In this document: positions 39,950 through 48,734 of the stretch, in pieces
Layout of the letters: every line of letters starts with the position of its first letter
Position numbering within the stretch: position 1 is the stretch's first letter
Notes under the pieces: generated by a model
The model's database searches: none
Told to the model about the DNA's origin: nothing
What the model saw: the letters and a program-made list of their open reading frames with translations, nothing else
Made by a program: the position numbers and the translations under genes
NCBI RefSeq assembly: GCF_016427605.1
Contig: NZ_JAELXQ010000002.1
Coordinates: 620,001 to 684,000 of the forward strand
DNA length: 64,000 bases
Origin: Ochrobactrum sp. Q0168
GTDB taxonomy: Bacteria > Pseudomonadota > Alphaproteobacteria > Rhizobiales > Rhizobiaceae
Direction: 5' to 3'

Positions 39950-42685
39950 TTACCAGGAAACGCGCGCGCCTATGCGGCCCGAGAGAAGCCTGAAGCGCTC
40001 ACCGCCGAGATTGAATTCATAGGATGCATTGGCATAAAGCGCGGTATTGTCCGCAATTTTGGTCGTGAAACCGGCACCGAGTTCCAGACTTGTTTCCTCC
40101 CAGGACGGGCGAAGCCGGTCACTGTTGAAGTAGATCGTATCGCTCGCCTTGAATTGGTGCCAGACATTGGCCAGCACGAACGGATTGAACGGTCGCTCGT
40201 TGAGCGTGTAATTGCCTTGCAGGCGCGCGCCGACACGGCCTGTCCAGCTATCGTTATTGTCGTAACGGATGGTGCCGCCGGGATCGGTCGCCTCATCGAA
40301 ATTCTGATACTGCCAGTAAATCTGCGCCTGCGGTTCGATAACCCATTTATCGGAGATCGAGAACTTCTTGCCTGCTTCAAGAGACGCCGACCATTCCTTG
40401 CCATGGAAGCTGGAGCTGTAGTCCGCAACCGATTCCGTATCGATGCTCAGCCAGGAATGCATGACGATGGCGTCGATATAGGCTTCGTCTTCCCAGGTAT
40501 GGGTCCAGTAAGCGCCGAGGCTGTAAGCATCGACATCGATATTGCCGATCTCGATATTATTGCCATAGATGTTTCTGGCGCGCATATCGCCCCAGCCGCG
40601 CGCATAGCCTGCCATCAGACCGAGCGTATCAAGCTGACCGTCGTCATGTTCGGCGCGATAGACCGGCACGCCGAACTGCATGCCCCACTGATTGCCCTTG
40701 TAGCGCTGATCGGCAAAGGTGCTGAGATTCTGGCGATATTGATCACCGAACATACGCGCCCAGATGATGTGCTTGTTTGCCTCATCGCCAAACCAGGACT
40801 GTTCGCCGTGCCGTTCGTGGAAGGTGCCGAGCGCCACGCGCAACAACCCGCGCACGACGGTGGGCGTAGCGCCGAGTATGGGAACTTCCGGGCGAACCAG
40901 CGTGATACTGCCGCCGCCGTCGCCGCCGCCCGTTCCTCCGCCTGTACCACCTCCGGTGCCACCGCCAGTACCGCCGCCGGTTCCGCCACCTGTGCCACCG
41001 CCGGTGCTGCCGCCAGAGCCACCGTCTGCGCCGCCATCTCCGTCACCCCCACCAGGCCCCGGAATCAACCATTCGGCTGGAATGCCCGGCAGACTTGCAT
41101 CAATGCCGGAAAAGTTATTGCGCAAATACCAGTTGCTTTCCGTGCCCGCCTCCACGCCGCCCCGGACCAGCTGATATTCGTAGATACCGGCAGAGGCGCG
41201 CCGGGCAAGGTTAAACGTGGTCGCGCCGGTGGTCGCTCCATTGACCGCCTCCACCACGAGAATACCGTTCTGGCGGGTTTGTGCTCCCGTCCCGCCGACA
41301 TTGTTGACGACGATGCCGGTTGAACCGGTCGTCGTGCCGTTCGAAATGACCAGCTTGTCGGATGGCGCATTGTCACCGGCCAGAACCGTATTCAGCCAGA
41401 GCTGGCCCGAATTGCCCTGATAATTGCCGACGATGGTGAGGCTATCCGAGGTGGAATTGGAGCCGTTGGTGAGATCGATCACGCCGGCATTCACCACCTG
41501 CGTGAGACTGCCGCCCACCGCCGGACTGATGTTCCAGCTGCCGCTGCCAGCGCGCAGATAGCTGCTCGAATCAATGGTGAGCGTGCCGGTCGCAGTGCCG
41601 CTGTCGCCAAGCGTCAGATTGCTGTTCATCGTCAATTCCGACGCATTTTGAAGCTCGATAAGCTCCCAGTTAATCAGACGCTGCGGATTGCTGCCCTTGG
41701 TGTTCTGCCAGGTCAGACGATCTGTGCCGAGGCCGCCATTGATCTGGATGCCTTTCAGCTGGGTATCGGTCAGCCCCTGAAACACGGCGACGTCATTTTC
41801 CGTGCCCATATCGATGCCGCCGATCAGTCCGCCGGTCCACAGCATATAGTCGGCGCCCGCGCCTGCCATCAGCGAGCCGGTGACTTCGCCGCCGGACAAG
41901 AGGAACCGGTCATTTCCGTCATCCTGATTGACCGTCGCGCTGACACGACCGCCGCGCATATCGAAAAGATCGTCGCCAGCCCCTTGCGAAACGCTGCCAT
42001 TGATCTGGCCGGGATCATAATTGATGATCGTGTCATTGCCGGAACCGAGCGCAATCGTGCTCTGGATTGTGCCGTAATTCTGCACATATGTCTGGCTGGC
42101 GCCATTGACGAAAATGCCATTGTTGAGCGACGCGCCCGTGGTATTCGTGATATTGGTCGCGCCATCGCCATTGATGGTGACGCCATTGTTCAACGTGCCA
42201 TCATTGGTGATGATATTGGTGCTGTTGCCCGTGAAGCTGAAACCCGAATTGATATGCGAATTGGCGTAGTTGTGAACCGTATAGGTCCCGCTGCCGCTGA
42301 TCGTCAGGCCGCCATTGATCGTGCCGCGATTGTCGAAAACGAGGCTGGTCGCATCGTTTATGACAACGCTCTGCGCATTGCCCGAATGAGTGACCGTCAG
42401 CGCGCCCATGCTGCTGGCGGTGAACGGTCCATTCAGATTGGTGTTCTGCTCGATCACGACACCGAGACTGCCAAGTCCGCTGGTGTTGAACCCGTTCGGA
42501 TTGCCGCTACACACGACTGTATCGCCTGACGCAGGTGTTGCAGGCGTACAATCGGCCAGCGCTGTTTCTGTATAGGGAAAGAGGAAAAGAACCCCGATGA
42601 CGGGTATGGGGATCTTAAACTGAGGGGCATTCAGACGCAGTAACGGAAAAGCGTTATTTTTTCTGTCCCCAGTCGAATGGTGCAT
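39950..42685 (-). CDS. Classical (type Va) autotransporter
   Basis: A 911-residue outer-membrane autotransporter. The signal peptide is extended (44 residues, ending FPYTETALA). The passenger (about 45-545) is rich in Asn, Gly, Thr and Ser, with beta-helix-like repeats such as GTINGGLTISGSGTYTVHNY and GTLNNGVTINGDGATNITN. A Gly/Thr linker (about 545-595) has six TGGG units. The beta-barrel (about 640-911) ends RIGARVSW with the C-terminal aromatic needed for BAM insertion. ATG at 42685 is supported by GAGGGG. It may be an adhesin; Brucella autotransporters of this size take part in host-cell attachment, but identity with a named one is not claimed. Confidence 0.93.
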   Translation of the reverse strand: MHHSTGDRKNNAFPLLRLNAPQFKIPIPVIGVLFLFPYTETALADCTPATPASGDTVVCSGNPNGFNTSGLGSLGVVIEQNTNLNGPFTASSMGALTVTHSGNAQSVVINDATSLVFDNRGTINGGLTISGSGTYTVHNYANSHINSGFSFTGNSTNIITNDGTLNNGVTINGDGATNITNTTGASLNNGIFVNGASQTYVQNYGTIQSTIALGSGNDTIINYDPGQINGSVSQGAGDDLFDMRGGRVSATVNQDDGNDRFLLSGGEVTGSLMAGAGADYMLWTGGLIGGIDMGTENDVAVFQGLTDTQLKGIQINGGLGTDRLTWQNTKGSNPQRLINWELIELQNASELTMNSNLTLGDSGTATGTLTIDSSSYLRAGSGSWNISPAVGGSLTQVVNAGVIDLTNGSNSTSDSLTIVGNYQGNSGQLWLNTVLAGDNAPSDKLVISNGTTTGSTGIVVNNVGGTGAQTRQNGILVVEAVNGATTGATTFNLARRASAGIYEYQLVRGGVEAGTESNWYLRNNFSGIDASLPGIPAEWLIPGPGGGDGDGGADGGSGGSTGGGTGGGTGGGTGGGTGGGTGGGTGGGDGGGSITLVRPEVPILGATPTVVRGLLRVALGTFHERHGEQSWFGDEANKHIIWARMFGDQYRQNLSTFADQRYKGNQWGMQFGVPVYRAEHDDGQLDTLGLMAGYARGWGDMRARNIYGNNIEIGNIDVDAYSLGAYWTHTWEDEAYIDAIVMHSWLSIDTESVADYSSSFHGKEWSASLEAGKKFSISDKWVIEPQAQIYWQYQNFDEATDPGGTIRYDNNDSWTGRVGARLQGNYTLNERPFNPFVLANVWHQFKASDTIYFNSDRLRPSWEETSLELGAGFTTKIADNTALYANASYEFNLGGERFRLLSGRIGARVSW
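40911..41058. repeat. In-frame 12-bp repeats encoding a Gly/Thr linker
   Basis: Inside the autotransporter gene, degenerate 12-bp units encode repeated TGGG, bounded by GGGDGDGGADGGSGG and GGGDGGGS. Synonymous codons differ between units, which argues against recent slippage. Confidence 0.75.
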
Positions 42686-42880
42686 CAAGATCCCCTCGAA
42701 TACTATTCGTAAATCACTGAATAAATCGAATTCTGCATTAATGAGCGGGCTTGGCAATCATATAAATTAGGCGTTTCTAAATTTGGTGGGTCCTAGGATC
42801 CCCCATGAAGCCCAAAGCTAGCATTCAGTTTGATTTTGCAAATCTGCTCAATGCTATAGCCAATGGAAGCGAATGCCTGG

Positions 42881-42918
42881 CCAAAAGAAACGGGCCTCCA
42901 TTGCTGGAGACCCGTTTC
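42881..42918 (-). terminator. Terminator of gshB
   Basis: A 14-bp stem GAAACGGG..CTCCA / TGGAG..CCCGTTTC (one mismatch) with a 4-nt loop, followed on the minus strand by TTTTGG. It ends the gshB transcript before the autotransporter promoter region. Confidence 0.75.
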
Positions 42919-42948
42919 GAAACGGCCATGCCGGGCCGGCGCGTACAA

Positions 42949-43887
42949 TCAGCGCTTTACTTCCACCGCATCCCAGAACAGCGCGGCGACATTGGTGCCG
43001 TCGAAACGCTCGATCTCGCGAATGCCGGTTGGCGAGGTGACGTTGATCTCGGTCATATAGTTGCCGATCACATCGATGCCGACGAGAATGAAGCCGCGCT
43101 CCCGCAGGGAGGGGCCGATGCGTTCGCAGATTTCGCGTTCGCGCGGCGTCAGCTTGCTCTGTTCGGCCTTGCCGCCCGCATGCATGTTGGAGCGGGCATC
43201 GGTTTCCGATGGCACGCGGTTGATCGCCCCCACCGGCTCGCCGTCGATCAGAATGATGCGTTTGTCGCCTGCGCGCACATCTTTCAGGTAACGCTGCGCG
43301 ATGAATGGTTCGCGGAAGAGCTGTCCGAACATTTCGAGCAGCGACGAAAGATTGCGGTCGCCATCGGCCAGATGGAACACGCCCGCGCCGCCATTGCCGT
43401 AAAGCGGCTTGAGGATGATGTCGCCGAACTCGCGGCGGAACTCCATGACTTCCTGCGGGTCCTTGGTGATGAGCGTTTCCGGCATCAGGTCGGGAAACTC
43501 GGTGACGAAAATCTTTTCCGGGCTGTTGCGCACCCAGGCCGGATCGTTGACGACCAGCGTTTTGGGATGAATGCGCTCCAGAAGATGCGTATTGGTGATG
43601 TAGTTCATGTCGAACGGCGGGTCCTGACGCAGCAGCACCACGTCCATTTCCGACATATCACGGCGGATGGGCTCGCCCAGCGTGAAATGGTCGCCCACGA
43701 CATCGCGCACGTCCAGCTTTTCGAGACGGGCCGAAACGACGCCATCGCGCATCGACAGGCGGTCAGGCGTGTAGTGATACAGCTCGTGGCCGCGCTTTTG
43801 CGCCTCCAGCGAAAGCGCAAATGTCGTGTCGCCCTTGATGTTGATCGTGCTGATATGGTCCATCTGGACCGCGACTTTGAGAGCCAT
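42949..43887 (-). CDS. gshB: Glutathione synthetase
   Basis: A 312-residue ATP-grasp enzyme that joins glycine to gamma-glutamylcysteine. Motifs seen are [20 protein letters not shown] at the N-terminus, [20 protein letters not shown], the ATP-binding [14 protein letters not shown], and [16 protein letters not shown] at the C-terminus. The conserved start [11 protein letters not shown] fixes the ATG at 43887, inside a longer open frame. It is divergent from the LLM oxidoreductase gene. Length is normal. Confidence 0.97.
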   Translation of the reverse strand: MALKVAVQMDHISTINIKGDTTFALSLEAQKRGHELYHYTPDRLSMRDGVVSARLEKLDVRDVVGDHFTLGEPIRRDMSEMDVVLLRQDPPFDMNYITNTHLLERIHPKTLVVNDPAWVRNSPEKIFVTEFPDLMPETLITKDPQEVMEFRREFGDIILKPLYGNGGAGVFHLADGDRNLSSLLEMFGQLFREPFIAQRYLKDVRAGDKRIILIDGEPVGAINRVPSETDARSNMHAGGKAEQSKLTPREREICERIGPSLRERGFILVGIDVIGNYMTEINVTSPTGIREIERFDGTNVAALFWDAVEVKR

Positions 43888-44096
43888 GATTTCCTCGCGA
43901 TTCGAAGTTGCGGGAAATCTAAAACGGAATGAACCGGCGATATAGTGCCTTTCTGTCGTCGACACAGTGCCAATTCGGGCTTTCCAGCGTCCGCGAAACA
44001 CAAAAAAGTGTTTGCGACACGGACCTCACTTCCAAAGTGGGGAACCCTCCCCATATGATGGATCACAAATAAATCCCCTAGATTCAAGGGACCCCC

Positions 44097-45119
44097 ATGA
44101 AAAAGATTGGCTTTCTCTCGTTTGGCCATTGGTCGCCCTCGCCGCAGTCGCAAACCCGTTCGGCTGCCGATACGTTGTTGCAGTCCATTGATCTGGCCGT
44201 CGCCGCCGAGGAGCTGGGGGCCGATGGCGCCTATTTCCGCGTGCACCATTTTGCGCGCCAGCTCGCCTCGCCCTTCCCGCTTCTGGCCGCAATCGGCGCC
44301 AAGACCAGCAAGATCGAGATCGGCACAGCCGTGATCGACATGCGCTATGAAAACCCGCTTTACATGGCGGAAGACGCAGGCGCTGCCGACCTGATCTCCG
44401 GTGGACGCCTGCAGCTTGGCATCAGCCGCGGCTCGCCGGAACAGGTGATCGACGGCTGGCGCTATTTCGGCTACGCGCCGGAAGAAGGCCAGTCCGATGC
44501 CGATATGGGGCGCAGACATGCGGAAGTATTTTTGCGCACGCTGAAAGGCGAAGGCTTTGCGCAGCCCAATCCGCGCCCGATGTTCCCCAACCCGCCCGGT
44601 CTGTTGCGCCTCGAGCCGCATTCGGAAGGATTGCTCGACCGCATCTGGTGGGGTGCGTCGTCCAACGCGACGGCTGTCTGGGCGGCCAAGCTCGGCATGA
44701 ACCTGCAAAGCTCCACGCTGAAAGACGATGAGACCGGCGAGCCGTTCCATATCCAGCAGGCCAAGCAGATACGCGCCTATCGCGAAGCATGGAAGGAAGC
44801 GGGCCACAGCCGCACGCCGCGCGTTTCGGTGAGCCGCAGCGTCTTTGCGCTCGTCGACGACCGCGACCGCGCCTATTTCGGCGCTGGCGGCAAGGAGCAG
44901 GACAGCATCGGCTATATCGATGAGAATACGCGGGCGATTTTCGGTCGCTCCTATGCGGCAGAGCCGGACGATTTGATCAAGGAACTGGCGCAGGACGAGG
45001 CGATTGCCGAAGCCGACACCCTACTTCTGACCGTCCCCAACCAGCTTGGAGTCGACTATAATGCCCATGTCATCGAAGCGATTTTGAAACATGTCGCTCC
45101 GGCGCTCGGCTGGCGCTGA
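44097..45119 (+). CDS. LLM-class flavin-dependent oxidoreductase
   Basis: A 340-residue luciferase-like monooxygenase. The TIM-barrel features are AVAAEELGADGAYFRVHHFA, SKIEIGTAVIDMRYENPLYM, the flavin-binding AGAADLISGGRLQLGISRGS, and a C-terminal helical part. These enzymes use FMNH2 or F420-type cofactors with varied substrates, so the reaction cannot be stated. An AAGGGA ribosome site precedes the ATG. It is followed by the SMP-30 gene on the same strand, 90 nt apart, possibly an operon. Confidence 0.92.
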   Translation: MKKIGFLSFGHWSPSPQSQTRSAADTLLQSIDLAVAAEELGADGAYFRVHHFARQLASPFPLLAAIGAKTSKIEIGTAVIDMRYENPLYMAEDAGAADLISGGRLQLGISRGSPEQVIDGWRYFGYAPEEGQSDADMGRRHAEVFLRTLKGEGFAQPNPRPMFPNPPGLLRLEPHSEGLLDRIWWGASSNATAVWAAKLGMNLQSSTLKDDETGEPFHIQQAKQIRAYREAWKEAGHSRTPRVSVSRSVFALVDDRDRAYFGAGGKEQDSIGYIDENTRAIFGRSYAAEPDDLIKELAQDEAIAEADTLLLTVPNQLGVDYNAHVIEAILKHVAPALGWR

Positions 45120-45209
45120 ATTGCCCCATTTATGCCATGCCGAAGCTTTTCATTTGGCGGGAAAATGCTCTAGACACAGCGGTTGAATGATACTTTTCGG
45201 GAGGAAAAG

Positions 45210-46085
45210 GTGACGTCCGTCCAAACTGCTATATTCGCCGACCATACTGCCGAACTGGGCGAAGGCCCGGGTTACGATCCGCTGACAGGCCATGTCTGGT
45301 GGTTCGATATTCTCGGGCACAAGCTGATCGAGCGAAACTGGGAAAGCGGGGCAATGGAAGTTCATGACCTCGGCATGAAAGCCAGCGCCCTCGCCGTTAT
45401 CGACCGCGAGCGTCAGCTTGTGGTCAGCGAACACGGGCTGTTCATCCGCGAACGCGCCAATGGCCGCCTGACCATGCATCATCCGCTGGAAGCCGACAAT
45501 CCGGTGACGCGCTCCAACGATGCACGCGTCCACCCGTCGGGCGCGTTTTGGATCGGCACCATGGGCCGGAAGGCCGAGAAGGATGCTGGTTCCATCTGGT
45601 GGTATCGCGAAGGCCAGGTGAAAAAGCTTTTCTCCGGCATCACGATCACCAATTCGATCTGCTTTTCCCCGGACGGAAAGATCGCCTATTTCGCCGATAC
45701 CGACCGCAACATCATCTGGCGCGTCGATACCGATCCGGAAACGGGCCTGCCGGTTTCGGACAAGAGCGTCTTTCATCATCGTGTTGAAGAAGGCGGCGTT
45801 GACGGGTCGGTCGTGGATGCGGAAGGCACCGTCTGGAACGCTTGCTGGGGCGGAAAGGCGCTTCACGCCTATTCGCCGCAGGGTCGTCTGATCCGCTCTA
45901 TCGAGCTGCCAGTTACCCAGCCATCTTGCCCGGCCTTTGTCGGGCCGGATGCGGCGGTGATGATCGTGACCAGCGCCCATGAAGGCATGAACGAAGAAGC
46001 CCGCAATGCCGACCCCCATGCCGGAAAGGTGTTGCTGCTCGATCTCACATTGGCAGGGCGGCATGATCCGCCGGTATTGCTCTAA
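45210..46085 (+). CDS. SMP-30/gluconolactonase-family lactonase
   Basis: A 291-residue six-bladed beta-propeller of the SMP-30/regucalcin family, which hydrolyses sugar lactones with a divalent metal. The expected metal ligands are visible in ELGEGPGYD, RSNDARVHPSGAFWIGTMG (Asn and Asp region), ITITNSICFSPDG and EEGGVDGSVVDAEGTVWNA. The start is GTG at 45210, with GGGAGG upstream; a TTG at 45183 in frame is not supported. It may act with the upstream LLM gene or on gluconolactone; the substrate is not known. Confidence 0.92.
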   Translation: MTSVQTAIFADHTAELGEGPGYDPLTGHVWWFDILGHKLIERNWESGAMEVHDLGMKASALAVIDRERQLVVSEHGLFIRERANGRLTMHHPLEADNPVTRSNDARVHPSGAFWIGTMGRKAEKDAGSIWWYREGQVKKLFSGITITNSICFSPDGKIAYFADTDRNIIWRVDTDPETGLPVSDKSVFHHRVEEGGVDGSVVDAEGTVWNACWGGKALHAYSPQGRLIRSIELPVTQPSCPAFVGPDAAVMIVTSAHEGMNEEARNADPHAGKVLLLDLTLAGRHDPPVLL

Positions 46086-46089
46086 AAGA

Positions 46090-46114
46090 AAAAGGCCCTC
46101 TTCGGGGCCTTTTC
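46090..46114 (+). terminator. Terminator of the SMP-30 gene
   Basis: A stem AAAGGCCC / GGGCCTTT with a short loop, followed by TTT, starting 5 nt after the stop codon. Confidence 0.8.
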
Positions 46115-46144
46115 ACATTCCAGCTGAAAGCGCGCTTTTTGCAC

Positions 46145-46187
46145 GCACATCTTGTCCGAAAACCGCTTCGCACTTTTCGGGATGTGC
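46145..46187. repeat. Short palindromic repeat after the DUF1330 gene
   Basis: Arms GCACATC / GATGTGC around a core with GTCCGAAAACCGCTTCGCAC and TTTTCGG. It ends 1 nt from the stop codon of the minus-strand DUF1330 gene. Confidence 0.78.
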
Positions 46188-46188
46188 T

Positions 46189-46482
46189 TTAGCCTTCAAA
46201 AGCCTCGACGATGAGGACTTCACCATCCGCGACCGTCCGGCGTATCGCGGCTGCGGCCTGATATTCCGGTGAATTGAAGCAATCGAGTGCGTGCTGCATC
46301 GTCTCGAATTCGATAACGACATTGCGTGCGCGGCCTTGCCCTTCGACGGCTTCCGCCTTGCCGCCACGCGCCAGGAATTTCGCGCCATAACGCTCGAATG
46401 CAACCTTCGAGCCTGCCACATAATCCTTGTAGCGTTCCGGGTCGCGCACATCCACGCGGGCGATCCAATAGGCTTTTGTCAT
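46189..46482 (-). CDS. DUF1330-family small protein
   Basis: A 97-residue protein with a ferredoxin-like dimeric alpha-beta fold of the DUF1330 family. It shows the typical opening KAYWIARVDVRDPERYKDYV, the central AKFLARGGKAEAVEG, and VVIEFETMQHALDCFNSPEY. The function of the family is unknown. ATG at 46482 has a GGAGG site 8 nt upstream, better than a longer frame from 46497. It follows pyrF by about 20 nt and is probably co-transcribed with it. Confidence 0.9.
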   Translation of the reverse strand: MTKAYWIARVDVRDPERYKDYVAGSKVAFERYGAKFLARGGKAEAVEGQGRARNVVIEFETMQHALDCFNSPEYQAAAAIRRTVADGEVLIVEAFEG

Positions 46483-46503
46483 GCTGTGCTCCTCCAATAT
46501 TAT

Positions 46504-47205
46504 TTACGCAACCGAGCGCATTTCTTTCAGAATGGCAAGCGCAGACGCTTTGCGATCCGCCGCGCCGACAATCGGTCGCGCTACGACGAGATGGCTTGCG
46601 CCTGCTTGCAGCGCATCCGCAGGCGTCATGACGCGCTTCTGATCGCCCTTCTCCGCGCCTGCGGGACGGATGCCCGGTGTCACCACGGCCATATCCGGCC
46701 CAATTGCCTGACGTATGGCGGCAGCTTCGGCAGCTGAAGCAACGATACCGCCCATGCCGGCGTCCAGCGCCTGACGCGCACGCTTCAGCACCAGCGTTTC
46801 CGCATTGTCGGAATAGCCTGCTTCCCGAAGGTCGGCATCATCCATCGATGTCAGCACCGTCACGCCGAGCAGGCAGAGATCGGACCCCTTGGCCGCTTCG
46901 ACAGCGGCGCGCATGGCTTTCGGATAGGCATGGAGCGTGAGCATTGAGACGCCCATCTTCGCAACATTCTCCACGCCCTTGGCAATGGTGTTGTCGATAT
47001 CGAGCAGCTTCATGTCGAGGAAGACTTTTTTCTTCGCCGCAATCAGGCTCTTCGCAAAATCGAGACCGCCCGCGAAAACTAGCTGATAGCCGATCTTGTA
47101 GAAGGAAACGGCATCGCCGAGTTCCTCAACGGCTTTTTCCGCTTCGGCGATAGTTGGCACGTCGAGGCCCACGATCAGGCGATCGCGTAAGTCTGTCGTC
47201 GTCAT
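46504..47205 (-). CDS. pyrF: Orotidine 5'-phosphate decarboxylase
   Basis: A 233-residue TIM-barrel enzyme making UMP from OMP, the last step of pyrimidine synthesis. The catalytic motif is clear: [17 protein letters not shown], with the Asp-Lys-Asp charge network. The N-terminal [15 protein letters not shown] and the C-terminal phosphate-binding [18 protein letters not shown] are also present. GGAGAA precedes the conserved start [10 protein letters not shown]. Length is normal. Confidence 0.97.
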   Translation of the reverse strand: MTTTDLRDRLIVGLDVPTIAEAEKAVEELGDAVSFYKIGYQLVFAGGLDFAKSLIAAKKKVFLDMKLLDIDNTIAKGVENVAKMGVSMLTLHAYPKAMRAAVEAAKGSDLCLLGVTVLTSMDDADLREAGYSDNAETLVLKRARQALDAGMGGIVASAAEAAAIRQAIGPDMAVVTPGIRPAGAEKGDQKRVMTPADALQAGASHLVVARPIVGAADRKASALAILKEMRSVA

Positions 47206-47242
47206 GAAATTCTCCGCTGCAATTTTTGTTCTATTCGCACAA

Positions 47243-47273
47243 CAGGGCGCGGTACGAAAGATACCGCGCCCTG
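47243..47273 (-). terminator. Hairpin between the FMN reductase gene and pyrF
   Basis: A 12-bp stem CAGGGCGCGGTA / TACCGCGCCCTG with a 7-nt loop, 24 nt after the reductase stop. The T run is weak (TTGTG), so termination may be partial. Confidence 0.65.
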
Positions 47274-47296
47274 AAATATGCAGATTGAATGGAGAA

Positions 47297-47863
47297 TCAG
47301 CTGACCCGGCCGAGCACGCTCTGGCAGACGGCTGTGAGCATCCTTGCGCTGCGCTCATCCTTGAGCGTTCCGTCCTCGTTGAATGCCACCGAGGCGCGGC
47401 CGACCGAACATTGTTCGGTCACGACCTGGGTTCCAACCGCCATGAGTACGGCGCGCAGGTGGTACAGCCCGCGCATACCGGCGAACATGCCGTCCGACGT
47501 CGAGCACAGACCGACCGTCAGGCCGCTATAGGGCCGCAACGGCTGGTCGCCATCCTTGGAAATACGGCTGACCCAATCGAGCGTGTTTTTCAGCAGCGGC
47601 GGGATGGACGCATTATATTCCGGCGAGCAGATCAGAAGCGCGTCGTGTTCGGCAAAAAGCCGACCGAGCTTCATGGCGTTTTCAGGTACGCCATGCTCCT
47701 TTTCCAGATTCTGGTCCATCAAGGGCAGCGGATAATCGGCAAGCGTGATGCGGGTGACGTCCGCCCCCTGCGCCCGCAATTCCTGTTCGGCGGCATCCGC
47801 CATATGACCCGAGAAAGCGCCGATACGGATCGAACCGGCGAAGACAAGAACACGTGCGGTCAT
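47297..47863 (-). CDS. NADPH-dependent FMN reductase family protein
   Basis: A 188-residue flavodoxin-fold quinone or azo reductase. FMN-binding features are [20 protein letters not shown] near the N-terminus, [21 protein letters not shown], and [24 protein letters not shown] lies 6 nt before the ATG at 47863; a TTG two codons upstream is unlikely. Such enzymes reduce quinones or chromate; the substrate is not set. It lies between pmtA and pyrF on the same strand. Confidence 0.92.
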   Translation of the reverse strand: MTARVLVFAGSIRIGAFSGHMADAAEQELRAQGADVTRITLADYPLPLMDQNLEKEHGVPENAMKLGRLFAEHDALLICSPEYNASIPPLLKNTLDWVSRISKDGDQPLRPYSGLTVGLCSTSDGMFAGMRGLYHLRAVLMAVGTQVVTEQCSVGRASVAFNEDGTLKDERSARMLTAVCQSVLGRVS

Positions 47864-47882
47864 GGACAACTCCTAGGAAGTC

Positions 47883-48025
47883 AGTGTCTGAATGAAAAAG
47901 CGGCATGCCGTGGCGAAAATGGTGATTTCGCGAACCGGAGCGCAGCGTACTTTTGGGTACGTGAGCACCGGAAGCACAGAAATTGCCATTTGCAGACCGG
48001 CATGGTGACTTTTGGATCAGACACT
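47883..48025. repeat. Long dispersed repeat, copy C (143 bp, shortened)
   Basis: Ends in 9-bp inverted repeats AGTGTCTGA / TCAGACACT. The right end overlaps the first base of the pmtA stop codon. Shared blocks with copies A and B are AAAAAGCGGCAT, GCGAAAATGGTGATTT, ACCGGAGCG, GTACGTGAGCACCGGAAG and TTGCCATTTGCAG. It lacks the internal GAAAAGT hairpin section. Confidence 0.82.
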
Positions 48026-48624
48026 CAGCCGAGCGGCCTGCGGTAAACCCAAAGCTGCGCTGGCGGAACATTGCGCATGACGAAATCATAGTGCTGAACC
48101 GTGTAGTTTCCGCGACCCGCTGGAACCGGCGGCAGAGGACCATAAGTGATCTGCATGAACGGACGGCCACGCGGAATGCGCGTCAGCATATCTTCGATCA
48201 GCTGGACGCGGCGCGCCATCGGGAAATTGAGCAACGGTACGGCAGAAATAATACTGTCGAACTGCTGGTCCTTCATGGCGCCGAGCGTGGTGTCGAGATC
48301 GAACGCATCGCCCTGGATGATGTTCACCTCGGGATAGGTCTTGTTGAGATGCTCGACAAAGTCCTGCGAATACTCAATCGAATAAAGATCGGACGGCTTC
48401 ACGCCATGCTTGAGGATCGCCTTGGTGATGACACCGGTGCCCGGTCCAAGTTCCAGAACCGGCAGGCCCGAATGAATGTCGATGACGCTTGCCATGCGTC
48501 GCGCGGTGATGGAGCTGGTCGGCAGAATGGCGCCGACCGCTTTCGGCCCGTCAATCCAGCCTTTGAAAAAACGGATTTCCTCGTCGAATTTAGCGGCGAG
48601 TTTCCTGCCGAGTTGACCTGCCAT
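48025..48624 (-). CDS. pmtA: Phosphatidylethanolamine N-methyltransferase (PmtA type)
   Basis: A 199-residue SAM-dependent methyltransferase of the Sinorhizobium PmtA type, which converts phosphatidylethanolamine to phosphatidylcholine. The SAM-binding motif is PVLELGPGTGVITKAILKHG, with an acidic YSIEYSQDF second motif and QGDAFDLD. The N-terminal FDEEIRFFKGWIDGPKAVGA and the segment GAILPTSSITARRMAS are typical. ATG at 48624 has GGGAG upstream; an ATG five codons earlier is possible. Activity is inferred from family. Confidence 0.9.
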   Translation of the reverse strand: MAGQLGRKLAAKFDEEIRFFKGWIDGPKAVGAILPTSSITARRMASVIDIHSGLPVLELGPGTGVITKAILKHGVKPSDLYSIEYSQDFVEHLNKTYPEVNIIQGDAFDLDTTLGAMKDQQFDSIISAVPLLNFPMARRVQLIEDMLTRIPRGRPFMQITYGPLPPVPAGRGNYTVQHYDFVMRNVPPAQLWVYRRPLG

Positions 48625-48705
48625 TCCGCATGCTCCCATTGTCGTTATTGGACAAGTTTATGCCGCTTTCAATTCGCTAAGCAAGGCAGGAATAAGGAAA
48701 ATACG

Positions 48706-48734
48706 AAAAAAGGGAGCCGCATGGCTCCCCTTTT
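48706..48734 (-). terminator. Terminator of dnaJ (bidirectional shape)
   Basis: Stem GGGAGCC / GGCTCCC with a short loop, flanked by A runs on one side and T runs on the other, so it can work on either strand. It starts right after the dnaJ stop and lies upstream of pmtA. Confidence 0.85.

Noticed and set aside
40911..41058. Phase-variable repeat tract in the autotransporter gene
   Set aside because: The unit is 12 bp (in frame) and degenerate at synonymous positions, so slippage causing frameshift is unlikely.
42788..42802. Near-palindrome GGGTCCTAGGATCCC as the end of a lost insertion sequence
   Set aside because: There is no second end, transposase fragment or target duplication nearby; a chance palindrome cannot be excluded.
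43605..44807. A 400-codon minus-strand frame spanning gshB and the LLM gene
   Set aside because: It overlaps two well-supported genes in the wrong frames and has no recognisable domain.
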